Shown here piece after piece: positions 49,632 through 60,057 of a stretch of DNA of 64,000 nucleotides (positions are counted from its first letter, which is position 1; each line of letters begins with the position of its first letter). The notes beneath the pieces were generated by a model. That model was not told the origin of the DNA and did no database searches. It was given only the letters and a program-made list of their open reading frames with translations. Source of the DNA: Pinguiococcus pyrenoidosus (lineage: Eukaryota > Sar > Pinguiophyceae > Pinguiochrysidales > Pinguiochrysidaceae). A program made the translations under genes and the position numbers. The DNA is taken from positions 2,143-66,142 of the forward strand of contig JAAMXY010001303.1 of the NCBI GenBank assembly GCA_019677205.1. Direction: 5' to 3'.

Positions 49632-51585
49632 ATGGAGGCCCTGAGAGCGCTCGCAGCGGACATCCAATCCGAGCCAGTGCGGCAGACGTTGGCAGCGGTG
49701 TGGGCTTTCTTGGAAGAGCTGTCTCTGCGCACCTCCGATGCGCTCCGCTTGTCATGGATCGCCTTGAAAGGCTGGAGCCAGGTCTTCTGGCTGCTCGGCG
49801 TGGCGATCGCTTCTCTCGCGACGCGAATAGTATTCCCCGTTGTGCGAGGTGCGTGCGCCTCACCTCGAGCTGGATTTGAGCGAAGTTGACAAGCGTTCTA
49901 ACGAAAGAAGCGCGCCTGCCTTCAAGCCTTGTTTAAGGCGCTTTGGCGCCATCAGCGGCGACAGCCATGGCCGGTCCTCCTCGGCGAAGCGGCCGTCCTG
50001 GTGGCGGCGCTGTTGCTGTACTCGTTGCAGCGTTTCGTGCGGCGGCGAAAGTACATCCCTCGGGCCCGTGCGTTCGCCAAGTCCAAGGTGGATGCCGTTC
50101 GGAATCGCTACGAGCGTTTTGTGGCCGGCTTGAAGAAAACGAACGCCAGCGTCGCTGCTGCTTTCCCGCATCTGCTGGTGGCGTTCCTGATGCTCTGCAG
50201 CTGGCGCTTGCTACCGAAGACCGTCGCCGATCTCGCGGATAGCGGAGCGCTGACCTTTCTCACCCTCATCCTGCCGGGTGCCCTCCTGTGCGTTGAGCTC
50301 GTTGACGAGAACCCCGCCAAGCTGGGCATGTGGTACCGTTTCTGGGCGGCATCCGCGATGTTGCAGAGCGTCGAGGATGTGCTGCGCCTGGTGCCGTTTG
50401 TAGGCACTGCGGTCGCCCAAAGATTTGCGTTTCTTCAGACGCTCAAGTTCTACCTCTATATCTACCTGCTGCTTCCGCTCGGCGGTACGGAACTGCTGTA
50501 TCGCTACGTGGCGATCCCGCTCGTGAGCAAATACGTGGGAAAGGTGCAGCTGGCGCCTCAGACGCAGGAGAAATCAAGGAGCTGGCTACAGGTATGGCTT
50601 CCTGCTGCGACGCACGTCTGCGTTTGGCTGTTTTTCTGAGCCGCCTTCCCCTGCAACAGATGTTCGACTTCCTCGTCACCCGCTTCTTGGGAGCGCCAGG
50701 AAAGCTCCTTCAGAAAGTACTTCAAGAGCTTGTCACTACGCTAAACGAGGCGCCGCTCATGCTGATGCCCCTTCCGACCATCTTCATGCCGGGCATCTTC
50801 ACCAAGTGCGGCATTGTTTATATGGTAGGTGCCCCGTCACCCTCGCCGTGCTGGTTTGGACTTGTGGCAGATGCGATGGAACAAGTAAGTGGCCGAGCTA
50901 ACATCGGTGCTTGCGCTTGCGCGACGAGCAGGCAAGGTGCTACCCCGCGTACGCGACGATGCAAAATCCGCTCACGACGGCAGCATTGGTTGGTGGAGGA
51001 AGGAAGAACGGGAAAACGAAGGCTGCCGCAGACAGCTCAGATGATGCCTGGAAGAACGACCTTCGCCCTGCATACTATTGGTGTATCGCGGCGTTGGTGT
51101 TCTTCCTGAAGGAGGCCGGCGTGGACGACGTGCTGGCCTGGCTTCCGTTTTCCACGACGTTCCAGCTGCTTTTCTTCTTTTGGCTGCAGATGCCGGGCTT
51201 CCGAGGCGCTGACTACCTTTTCAGCCGCCTGTTGTCGGCGTTGTCAAGCTTGCTGGACGCTCATCTGAAACAAGAACCGGAGCCAGGTCAATCAGGATCG
51301 AGAAATCAAGCTGGCGAGGCCGCAGAAACGGCAGATCCGAGCAGCAAGCCAAAGGTGTCCAAGCCGGGCCCCGTCGACGATGACGAGCAGCGGAGCATTG
51401 GTGAAGAGCTGAAGGGCGACGAAGCAAAGGCTTCTGGGAGGACCGGCGTCGTCAAAAGCAGTCAATCGGAAGCGCGGTCCCACAAGATCGAACGGCGGAG
51501 GGTTGTAAAAGACGAAGCTGCAGGAGCTAGAAGAGACGAGACCGAAGATGCCTTGACGCAGCGCAGATCCGCTCCTCGAAAGTAG
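49632..51585 (+). CDS. Double REEP/HVA22 (TB2/DP1)-domain membrane protein
   Basis: Exons 49632-49848, 49927-50591, 50660-50824 and 50932-51585 join in phase to 566 residues. Two regions resemble TB2/DP1/HVA22 domains, which shape ER membranes. The first (about 150-250) has MWYRFWAASAMLQSVEDVLRLVPF and YLYIYLLLPLGGTELLYRYV. The second (about 350-450) is clearer: ARCYPAYATMQNP, LRPAYYWCIAALVFFLKEAGVDDVLAWLPF and FFFWLQMPGFRGADYLFSRLL. Additional N-terminal hydrophobic helices and a charged C-terminal tail (about 120 residues) flank them. It is probably a tubular-ER or vesicle protein. The first acceptor site (49926) is the least certain splice. Confidence 0.8.
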
Positions 51586-51954
51586 AATCGAGCTTTGCTG
51601 GAACTTCACCTATTCCATCACGCCTTGGAACGCACAACACGAAGGGACATCTCCAAGGCTCGTGCGGAGCCCCCACATCACATTTCATCTGGCGCAGACA
51701 TTAAGACAGCTCACCCGACATTCAGCACGAAGGTTGCGATCCCCAACAAACATACACAGACACGAGAATGCGAAGTCCCACGCGGAGAACCGGATGCGAG
51801 GCCAGCCAGCCTTCCGGTATGCGTCTCACTCCTGGGCACACACTTGTTCACGCCATACGTTCCCGAACGTCGCCGAGACGGATGGCGTAGAGTCTCGATC
51901 AATGCCTTGATCTTCGGTTTGCCCATCCCCTGCGCTGTCTGCCCATTCCAGAAG
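51586..51954. other. Convergent intergenic region
   Basis: Tail-to-tail gap between the REEP-like and mucolipin-like genes. No features seen. Confidence 0.5.
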
Positions 51955-54816
51955 CTAAGCGTCCTTGGCCTCCTTTGCCCCAGCGGGAAGGTCTTCAAAA
52001 GCGAACTGTGAGCTCTTCGTACGGGATCGGCGGCCCCTTGACACGGAGCGAAAGATGGCCGAGGTACGGGGCGAGGGCGTCTCCGGAACGCTGGGCGTCT
52101 CAGGCGACGCCTTGGTGGCCGGGGTGATGGGCGGAGCCGAAGGACGAGGTGATGGCGGACGCAAGGGCGCCGGCTCTCTTGGCTGCATGCGATCCTCTCC
52201 AGGCGAGCTAAGCAACCGCCGGAATCGTCGTCCTTTTCTGCGAGAGATGAACCACAAGAACGAAATAGCAAGCAGGTATGAGTATCAGCCCAAGAGGCCC
52301 GTGGTGGAGCATGGGAACGAAGGCACCTCGGAAATTTCTCCACCGGCGTGAAGCCGGAGGTGTCGTCGTCGGGAACGCTGGCGTCCGTCACGTAGTCATC
52401 CTGGTCGACGTCACGGTCACGCGGCACCGAGGGCAGCTTGGGGCTCCGCGGACTCTGACTGAGGATGCCCGGCCGAGCATCGCTGGAACGTCGCTGCTTC
52501 GCCTGTGCACTGAAGAAAGCCTCCTCAACGACCGCGATCAGCGTCATGAGCAGCACGAAGGTGAACATCAGTATAAAGAGCGTCAGGTACGCGGTGCCGA
52601 TGATGGGGAACGCCGCCAGATTCTGATACTCCTGGTAGAGGACATCTCCGTTCAGGCAGCTGAAGAGGGTGGTGAAGGCGTTGGCGAAGGAGCCGAACTC
52701 ATCCAGGTCGTCTCCGAAGAGGACCATCCCGAGAAGACCGAAGCCCAGGAAGAAAGGCACGGCACCAAAGAGGAGCCCACCGACGCGCGGCCCGGCCCTC
52801 TTCAGGCTCTGGATGAGGACGAAGTACTGCGGGATGTATTCAAGGAACTGGACCAAGCCGCCGTACAGGCAGAACACCGACATGCCCAAGGGGAAGTTGA
52901 TCCACCGATTCGATATCCGATCCGTCTTGGCCTCTCGCACCAGCTGCGCGCTGAAGATCATGGCCATGAGGCAGCCGAGCGTCGTCACCACCAGCCAATT
53001 CTGCGACATGCGGAAGAGGTCGCGAAGGGTCGATGCAAACGCTGTTCCGTCAACACTGGCTTCCGGCGCAAACACCGGCGGAACCGCGGGCGTGCGGCCC
53101 GCGATACGGTACGTGTTGGAGCTCGCGAGCGGGTCAAAGTCGGAATTGGCGTCGGTCGGCTCGCTGCGCGTCTTGGCGGGAACCGCCTTCTCTTCCTCCT
53201 CCTCCTCCTCCTCCGCGGGATTGGACTTCCTACGAAACACGAGCTGCCGCAGTCGGCGCATTCCGCGGCGTTTTCCCTCTACGAAGACAGAATCCAACAG
53301 ACAACCGTCAGCTGAAGCCAAAGAGCAACTGCTACAGAGGATACTCACTTTTGGCTTTCGGAGATGCCGAGGCCTTGGACGTGTCGTCGAAGTCGTCATC
53401 GGTTCGGGCTCCGCCGTCCTCTCCCCAGCCGGGTTCGTCACTGAGCACGGAACCACGGTCCATGGAGTCTCGCATTGTCGCTTCCTCCCCTGCGTCGTCG
53501 CCTATGGGCCCTGCATTGCCGAGGAGGCTCTGTTGCTCTGGTCGCTCGAGGGTGCCAAGACGGCAGCAAAACCGAAGGAGGCAGCTCCCGCCTTCCTCGT
53601 CTTCCGCATCCCTGCTCGCTTTGTCCGTGTCCTTCTGGATCTGCTGTAGCGTGAACAAGATGCGCAGATACTGTACGCCGCTCTTCAAGGTCAGCAAGAC
53701 GAGCAGAATCGCCGTGAAGAACACCGCGATGCTGATGACGACGACGTCATCACGAACGTCCTTCTCGTCACAGAAGGACGTTGCGGCAAACGAGTTGGTG
53801 ACCTCCACCTGGCCACCGAGGGTGAAATCGTAGAGAAACTCGACGTCCCACACAACGCATCCGTTCTCTCCACTGTGACCGGCCTCTTCCAGCCCGTACG
53901 AACGAACTTGCATGTGGAGTTCGTATTTCTGTAGGGTCGAGAAGTAGTCGGAGATGAATTCGCGGTCTGCGGCCGAGACCGGTTCTGTCGCCGCCACGGC
54001 AAGCGGTGACGCAGTGGCCATCGGCCAGCCTGTCTCCACATTGAGCAGCGGGAACTTCTCGCTTCTGCGGCCGTCGTTGTAGAACACCCGCAGATACGGC
54101 ATGTCCAAGTTGTTGGCGACTTGACCGCCGTCGTCATCCGCGTCCGGCGCATCATCACTGTCATCGTTCTCATCATCATTCTCATCATCAATATCACCAT
54201 CAATATCCTCATCAATATCCTCATCAATATCCTCATCAATATCCTCATCAATATCCTCATCAATATCATCCTCATCATCAATATCATCCTCATCATCAAC
54301 ATCATCATCGTTGCCTTCATGAATCTGATTCGCGAGCGTAAAGCCTCGCAACGATGCACTTGGAACCGATGGAAAGGGGGTGGCGACCCAGAAGTCGTCG
54401 GAGAGGAACTGGCCATCATCCTCAAAGAGCGGATCAGGGCCGGGTTCCAGTCCGTACACCTCCACATCCTCCACGCTAAGGTCTGGCAGGGCGTAGTACG
54501 TACTGACGAGCTTCTGCGCGTCGCGCAGCGTGTCGTTGACCCGGTAGATGTAGTACTGATTGTCGAGTTGCGCGCTGGACTGCTTGTCTTGGTAGTCGGC
54601 TGGATAGAAGAGGGCCACCCAGGTGCGCCCCATCGAGCGGCTGTACTGCGAAAGGCTCTCTGATCGCAGTACCACCACCGTGGTCACCAGGGCAGTCAGC
54701 GTGAGCTGCAAGAAGAGCTTCCACGGCCAGCGTCTGTAGCGCCGGCACTTCTCCCACGGCGCCAGCGTCAGCTCTTCCACGGCCGTCATGGTCTCCCTTC
54801 GCACACAGCACTGCAT
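51955..54816 (-). CDS. Mucolipin-like (TRPML/PKD superfamily) cation channel
   Basis: Exons 54816-53349, 53278-52327 and 52237-51955 join in phase to 900 residues. TM1 (WPWKLFLQLTLTALVTTVVVL) is followed by a large luminal/extracellular loop. TM2 is VVVISIAVFFTAILLVLLTL. TM3-TM4 follow in exon 2 (LVVTTLGCLMAMIFSAQL; LGMSVFCLYGGLVQFLEYI). TM5, a pore with AFTTLFSCLNGD and TM6 (AYLTLFILMFTFVLLMTLIAVVEEAF) match the mucolipin/polycystin layout; LxNGD is the mucolipin filter pattern. It likely conducts Ca2+ or other cations from acidic vesicles or at the flagellar or surface membrane. The loop carries an Asp/Glu/Ile repeat not typical of mucolipins. There is a long acidic cytosolic insert between TM2 and TM3. 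Confidence 0.9.
54147..54312. repeat. 12-nt-type repeat coding an Asp-Glu-Asp-Ile tract
   Basis: Repeated atcaatatcctc/atcatcctc units, in frame on the minus strand, encode an acidic (Asp-Glu-Asp-Ile)n stretch in the luminal loop of the mucolipin-like channel. Confidence 0.95.
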
Positions 54817-55516
54817 GTTTCTGCGTCAGTCTACTCTGCAGTTCCTCGCTAAGACCAAGTATCCACGGCTACATCTGAACCAGTCATGCGGGCACCGCAG
54901 CGGTTGCAACGAAGATCGACGTGCCGAGTCTCCGGACCCCGAGCACCCAGCCTGCAGGCCTGGCGTCGCTGACTATCGCAAATCGGGTTGCTACGCCAGC
55001 ACGAGAGAGGTGGAGAGGCTGTGGCGGCAAGCAGGTCTCGAAGGCGCCGGAAGGTCCGAGAGGTCGGCCACCGCCCGCAACGAGAAAAAGAGCCACCAGA
55101 TCCAGAGTCCATGTACGGCGGAACGGTTGGGTCCGGGTTTTCGGACCTTTTTGGGCAGTATAGACTATCTGCACTATAAACATTTGCGATGACAGACGGA
55201 GAACTTGGGGTTGGCGTCGGCTCGGACAGAGGCGCCTTCATTGTTGACGTTGAAACGGTATCTGCACTTATTTTCCAGTGCCATTCCCGTACAAATATTT
55301 TGAAAAAATAAACAAATCAAAAATTTTCGTGCGTCTTCGCCGTTCGACCGTTTCCACTCGCGCTTGAGAGGGACGTACGCATCTCACATCAGATTTCGTT
55401 GGACTCGCATCCATGACCTGATAGGAAGCTGGCTAAGCAGGCATTGACTGTCTGGCTTGTTTGGTGGGCGGATGCTTCCGATAAAGGGAGCTATTCGGCG
55501 ATCTAGTTTCTGTCCG
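54817..55516. other. Divergent intergenic region (mucolipin / DEAD-box)
   Basis: This 700-bp head-to-head gap has an AT-rich patch around 55290-55325 in an otherwise GC-rich stretch. No gene recognised. Confidence 0.5.
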
Positions 55517-57255
55517 ATGGCGAGTTCCTTGCGCATCGTCCTGTTTGTCGCGTGTCCGCTGCTTTTGCGAGCCTTCGTCGTCACCAGGCATCAGGTGGGA
55601 AGTAGCTTGCTGGCCCTTCGGGCCAAAGGCAACCGTGCGCGCTTTGAAGACGGCATGCGGTGGGAAGACTCCACCCTCCGCGACGCCTGGGCCTCGCGTC
55701 CGCCCTCCGAAGACCCGCAGAACCTCCCGGTGGCACCCGAGGAGTTGGAAGAGGCGGCGAGCCGTGAGCACTTTTTCTCGGTGAAAAGCTTTGCGGAGCT
55801 GGGGGCCTCTGCCGAGATCATCAGCGCTCTCCGAACGCTTGGCGTTGAGACTCCGTCCCGCATCCAGTCGCTGAGCTTCGCAGCGTTGCTGGAGGGGAGC
55901 AACGCGGTGGTCGCGGAGCAGACCGGCTCTGGCAAGACCCTTGCGTATCTGGCTCCCTTGGTGCAGAGGTGCTTGGAGGCCAAGCGCAAGGATCCCAGCA
56001 AGGGCGCGCCGCGGCTGCTGATCTTGGCGCCGACCGCCGAGCTCGCCGAGCAGGTTCACAGCGTCTGCAGGGGGCTCTGCGAGGTGGTCAAGGCGGATGT
56101 CACGCTCAGTAGCCTGCTGGTGACGTCCTCCAGCGGATCCCTGGGCTCCATCGCTTCCGTTCTGCGAAAGCGCAGCACGGACATTGTCGTGGCAACCCCC
56201 GGAAGGTGAGGGAAACCCTTCGTGCCAAGAAGCATGGTCGGGCAGAGACGAAACAGCAGCATACTCACAAGTGCGGCTTGGAAAGGGCGGTGGCGCTGCT
56301 GAAGGCACAAGGGGGCCGTCCTCCTGCCTTGGACTTGTCTCGCGATCCTTGCATTGTGCTGGACGAGGTGGACGTTCTCTTCCTCGACGATAGCTTCGGT
56401 TTGCAGCCCATCGGCGCGGCCGCGTCAGCTCAAGCCCAGTTCGTCTTCGTCACCGCTACGCTCCCACAAGAGGTCTTGAAGACGCTGACCACCGAGTTTC
56501 CAGCGATCCAGGTCCTCTGCGGGCCGGGTCTGCATCGCGCCGCGCCCGGTGTGCGCAAGGTGTTGCTGGACTGCAGCTTGGACGGACGCGGGCGAGCTAG
56601 CGACAAGGGGACCGTCGAGACCGCCCTCCAGAAGAAGCTCGACACCCTGGTATCCGTCCTCGAAGCGCGGCCACTGCGGCGCACAATCGTCTTCTGCAAC
56701 TCGGTGGATGGATGCCGAAGAGTTGAGAACGCCCTCAACAGGGAGGATCGGCGGGAGATGAAGTGGAAGGCGCTACCGTATCACAGCGCGGTCAGCTCCG
56801 ACGCGGCGCAGAGATCGTTGAGCACCTTCTCTGCCTTGAACAGCCTAGTTCCGCTAGTTTTGGTCTGCACCGACCGCGCGTCTCGCGGGATGGATTTCGG
56901 CTTCTCCGCCGGACGTGCCACTGGGCGGCCCAGCGATTCGATAGAGACTGCCGGCGTAGATCACGTCATTCTGTTCGATTTTCCTCGAGACGTTGCTGAA
57001 TGGGTGCGTCGCGTGGGACGGACGGGACGGGCGGGCAGGAAAGGCCTGGTCACGATCCTAGCGCAGGGGAAGCAGGTGCCGTTGGCCAGAGACCTCATTG
57101 TGAAGACAAGCAAGGGCGAGAGGCTGTATGACCTCCCAGGAGGGGACTCGTCATCCAGAAAGACGCAGAGGCCACGTGGAAGCGCTTCCAAGGGACGAAA
57201 CAGCAACCGGGGCTCTGCGTCAAGAAGAAGAGTGAAGCGCACCAGGAGGAAATAG
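55517..57255 (+). CDS. DEAD-box RNA helicase, probably organellar
   Basis: Exons 55517-56205 and 56286-57255 (80-nt intron) give 552 residues. Motif order: SFAELGASAEIISALRTLGVETPSRIQ (Q motif), AEQTGSGKT (I), PTAELAEQ (Ia), TPGR (Ib), VLDEVD (II; DEVD in place of DEAD), VTAT (III; usual SAT), IVFCNSVDGC (IV), CTDRASRGMDF (V), VRRVGRTGRAGRKG (VI). The tail is Arg/Ser/Lys-rich, useful for RNA binding. The N-terminus MASSLRIVLFVACPLLLRAFVV then a basic Ser/Leu stretch looks like signal plus transit peptide, with Phe right after the likely cleavage site. An upstream in-frame Met at 55457 exists. It unwinds RNA, for instance in plastid ribosome assembly. Confidence 0.93.
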
Positions 57256-57661
57256 AGCGTGCGTTTTGGAAGGTGTGGACAAGAGCAAGGCGGTCACGAC
57301 AGCAGCTGAAGATCAACCTGGTGTGAATGTATCGCAAGAGAGGGGCATAGAAGATCGTGATCCGGATAGCTCTTGATGAAGAACGAAGCGAAAGTCTGAC
57401 TAAGATGACGTTGCGACATACTTGACGTTGCGACATCCTTGATGCTCAGACAAGCATAACGTTTTGACAAACTCATCATTCTGGCATGCTTTACGATTTG
57501 GAAAGCTCAACGCTCTGACAAGCTTAATGTTTTCGCGATACGACATTCTGGTCGACGAATTTGTTGGGCACTACCTACGTCTCTACTCTATTCTCTCTAA
57601 ACCAGCGGCGCCGGCGAGTCGAAGAACACCCCAATTGCGCGCGTGGATCTTGATTGGGCGA
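57256..57661. other. Convergent intergenic region with degenerate repeats
   Basis: Tail-to-tail gap between the helicase and CDC14 genes. It holds the degenerate repeat described at 57405-57550. Confidence 0.5.
57405..57550. repeat. Degenerate short repeat, TGACGTTGCGACAT-type
   Basis: tgacgttgcgacat occurs twice in a row. Related variants (aacgttttgacaa, cgctctgacaagc, atgttttcg...acgacattctgg) continue to about 57550. The arrays look decayed. Confidence 0.6.
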
Positions 57662-59395
57662 CTATACGAAAGCAGACACGGGCTTGAAGGCTCTCCCGGG
57701 TCGCTGGACATTTGCGTACCCTGACCGACCTGGCCCTCGAGACTGATGAACGCGAGTGGAGCGATCTGCTGATCTTCCCCGATGTCGCACCATGTACTTG
57801 GAGCTATCCGTGCTATTGCTTCGCGTGCGCCGTGCGCTCCAAGTGCTTGACAGACCAGCAGCGCTCTCGCGGGAGCGGTGGAGTGCACCTTTGTTTGTCA
57901 CTGGCCTCTGGACCACCTTGGCTCGCGGCAACAGATTCGTTCGATGGCGAGAGCTGGTCTGGCCGCGGTTGCTGCTGCTAGACAGGGGTCGACCACGCAC
58001 AAGACTCGCCCTTGGCGGCCAGGTCGTCGTGAGCCTACCAGAATCGGGGGCATCGTCCTTCTGCGCCGCGATCGACCGCGGCGAGTCCAAAGTGTGACGA
58101 TGTGCCCGGGAGCGACGTCCTCGCGTGCTGCCGACGCCGTCGTCGCGGTCTTTCCCTCGGCCTGCGAGGCGCAGCTGCTGCAGCCGCCTCGGAAGATCAA
58201 GTACGTACTGCTGCTGGGGACCGACGACGCATCCAGGCCGGCAAAGTCGGCACCTGATGCAGGTTGGCGTCAGCTGGAGAGTTGGAGAGCTGGAGAGTCT
58301 CCAGCAGGTTTTCAAACCGCGTAAACCTACCATGCGATGGCTTCGACGGGATCGTAGCCAAGGTTTCGAATCATGTAGGCACAGATGTTGGTCCCCGTGC
58401 GACCTAGTCCAGCCTTGCAGTGGACCGCGATGCCCCCTTCATGATTTTCGCACTCTTTCAGGAAGCTCTTCAGTACTGCATCTGGTGGGTTGGCGCCGTC
58501 TTCGTATTGCAGGTCGACATGGCTACCAAGGAAGCAAAGCGCAACGTGCGATCAGCAAGAACGGCCCTCTGCTTGCTAGGCGCTCGCTGGCCTACCGGAT
58601 TCCGTTCTCCAGGAAGACTCGGCGATCGTAGATCTTCTCGTTGAATCGCACCACCATCGAGATGCCAAGGCGCTTCATCAGCGGCACGTAGTCGAGCGCC
58701 GTAAACGTCCGCTGGCCTTCCGGAAGGGGCCTCGGTCTTGCGAGAGGCCCGGAGAAGGCGAAGAACCTTCCCGGAATGATGCAGCAGATGTCCCCATGCT
58801 CGAGCCTATTCAGCTGCTCATACTTGTCCGCATCGAAGGAATCCAGCTCAAAGTGCCGCTTCGCCACCGCCTTGCACAGGCCCCTGAGCGAGACACAACG
58901 ACATCACAACGTGAGAGTTCGGGTGGACTAAGGCGGGAAGCTTGACCACTCAAGCACCACATACCGCAAGACATCCAGGACGGTAAGGGACCAGCTGCTC
59001 AACGCGAAGGACGCATCTCGGAAGGGCGGCAGCGGCGCGCTCTGCAGCATGAAAGGTAGGTAGGCTTCCTCGGGCGTCAGGCCCAGCTTGAGCACGCAGA
59101 AGGCCGCGGCCAAGAACGCGGCGTTGCTTTGCATGTGCAGCGGCCCAGCGTAGCTGGCCAGCAGCGAGCGGCCGGGCGACGTGGACAGCACGCGCGAGTA
59201 CGCCGCATCCAGCTCACGCACGCAGCGCGCAGTGCGACCCAGGTGCACCGGTCCAAAGTCAGCAAAGAACGGCGTGTGCTCCACGAAGGGCGACAGGTCC
59301 AGACTTCTGCTTCGCGCGTCGTCGCTCACATCTTCCCGAGTACTGCCCAGCGCCAGCGCGAAGCGCGGCGTCAGCTGGACGCTCGTTGCGGGCAT
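57662..59395 (-). CDS. CDC14: CDC14 dual-specificity phosphatase
   Basis: Exons 59395-58965, 58883-58596, 58522-58331 and 58253-57662 join in phase to 500 residues. The N-terminal inactive DSP-like domain has FFADFGPVHLG, MQSNAAFLAAAFCVLKLGLTPEEAY and FRDASF. Exon 2 has FELDSFDADKYEQLNRLEHGDICCIIPGRFFAFSGP and VVRFNEKIYDRRVF. Exon 3, short and without its own Met, carries the active site HCKAGLGRTGT with nucleophile Cys275 and Arg281. Exon 4 opens with the CDC14 hallmark CRLCRPGCVVGPQQQY. The Arg/Ser-rich tail is variable in the family. CDC14 removes CDK phosphates at mitotic exit and also acts at centrosomes and cilia. The start at 59395 was chosen; another in-frame Met lies at 59431. Confidence 0.95.
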
Positions 59396-60057
59396 CTTCA
59401 GAAAGGCTCCCCCACAAAGCTGCGGTGACATTCAGCAGCGGGCATCCGAGGCACCGCCGCAGCGAAGCGTTGTGGCGCCGGCCGCTCCAGCGGAAGTTGC
59501 GGCTTTGGCCGCCGAGGAACAAACGGCCTCATGCGCCGTGGAGTGGACACGCGGACCTGACTGTTGGGCGTGGGCGAGGATACACCACCTGGGCAGCTGC
59601 CGAGGAGCCTTGGGTGGTGGGCAGCGCGTTTCTCCTTTTGAATCGTCCCGTTGGCCTCCCGAATGCCGGAGGGCGTTTCGCTCGAGCCAGGAGCAGCAAC
59701 ACGGCCCGCCAGACGGTCCTGTGGCCGTGTCCTATAGCGCCGGCAGCGTTTCGGGACAGGTTGTACTGCGGCCCGCGAATCGGACTGCCACGTTTTTTCG
59801 GGACATCAGACATTGGGAAGGATACTGATAAAAGGCGTTCGCAAACAAATTAATCTCATATATTTTTGTGATACGTTTCGCATTTTTACTGATATTTGGA
59901 TGAATCATATAGTTGCCAAACAAAATTAAAATTGTGGAGAAGGAAGGCAAGTCTATGCGACTATCGCAAGATAGTCGCGTGATGGGCTGCAAGATTTCTC
60001 CCAGTGCCGCGCTTTTCGGGACCCTACGACACATATTCAACCCGAATTCCGGATGGC
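59396..60057. other. Divergent intergenic region (CDC14 / JMJD5)
   Basis: This 662-bp head-to-head gap has an AT-rich segment at about 59825-59945, the most AT-rich stretch in the right third of the window. No gene recognised. Confidence 0.5.
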
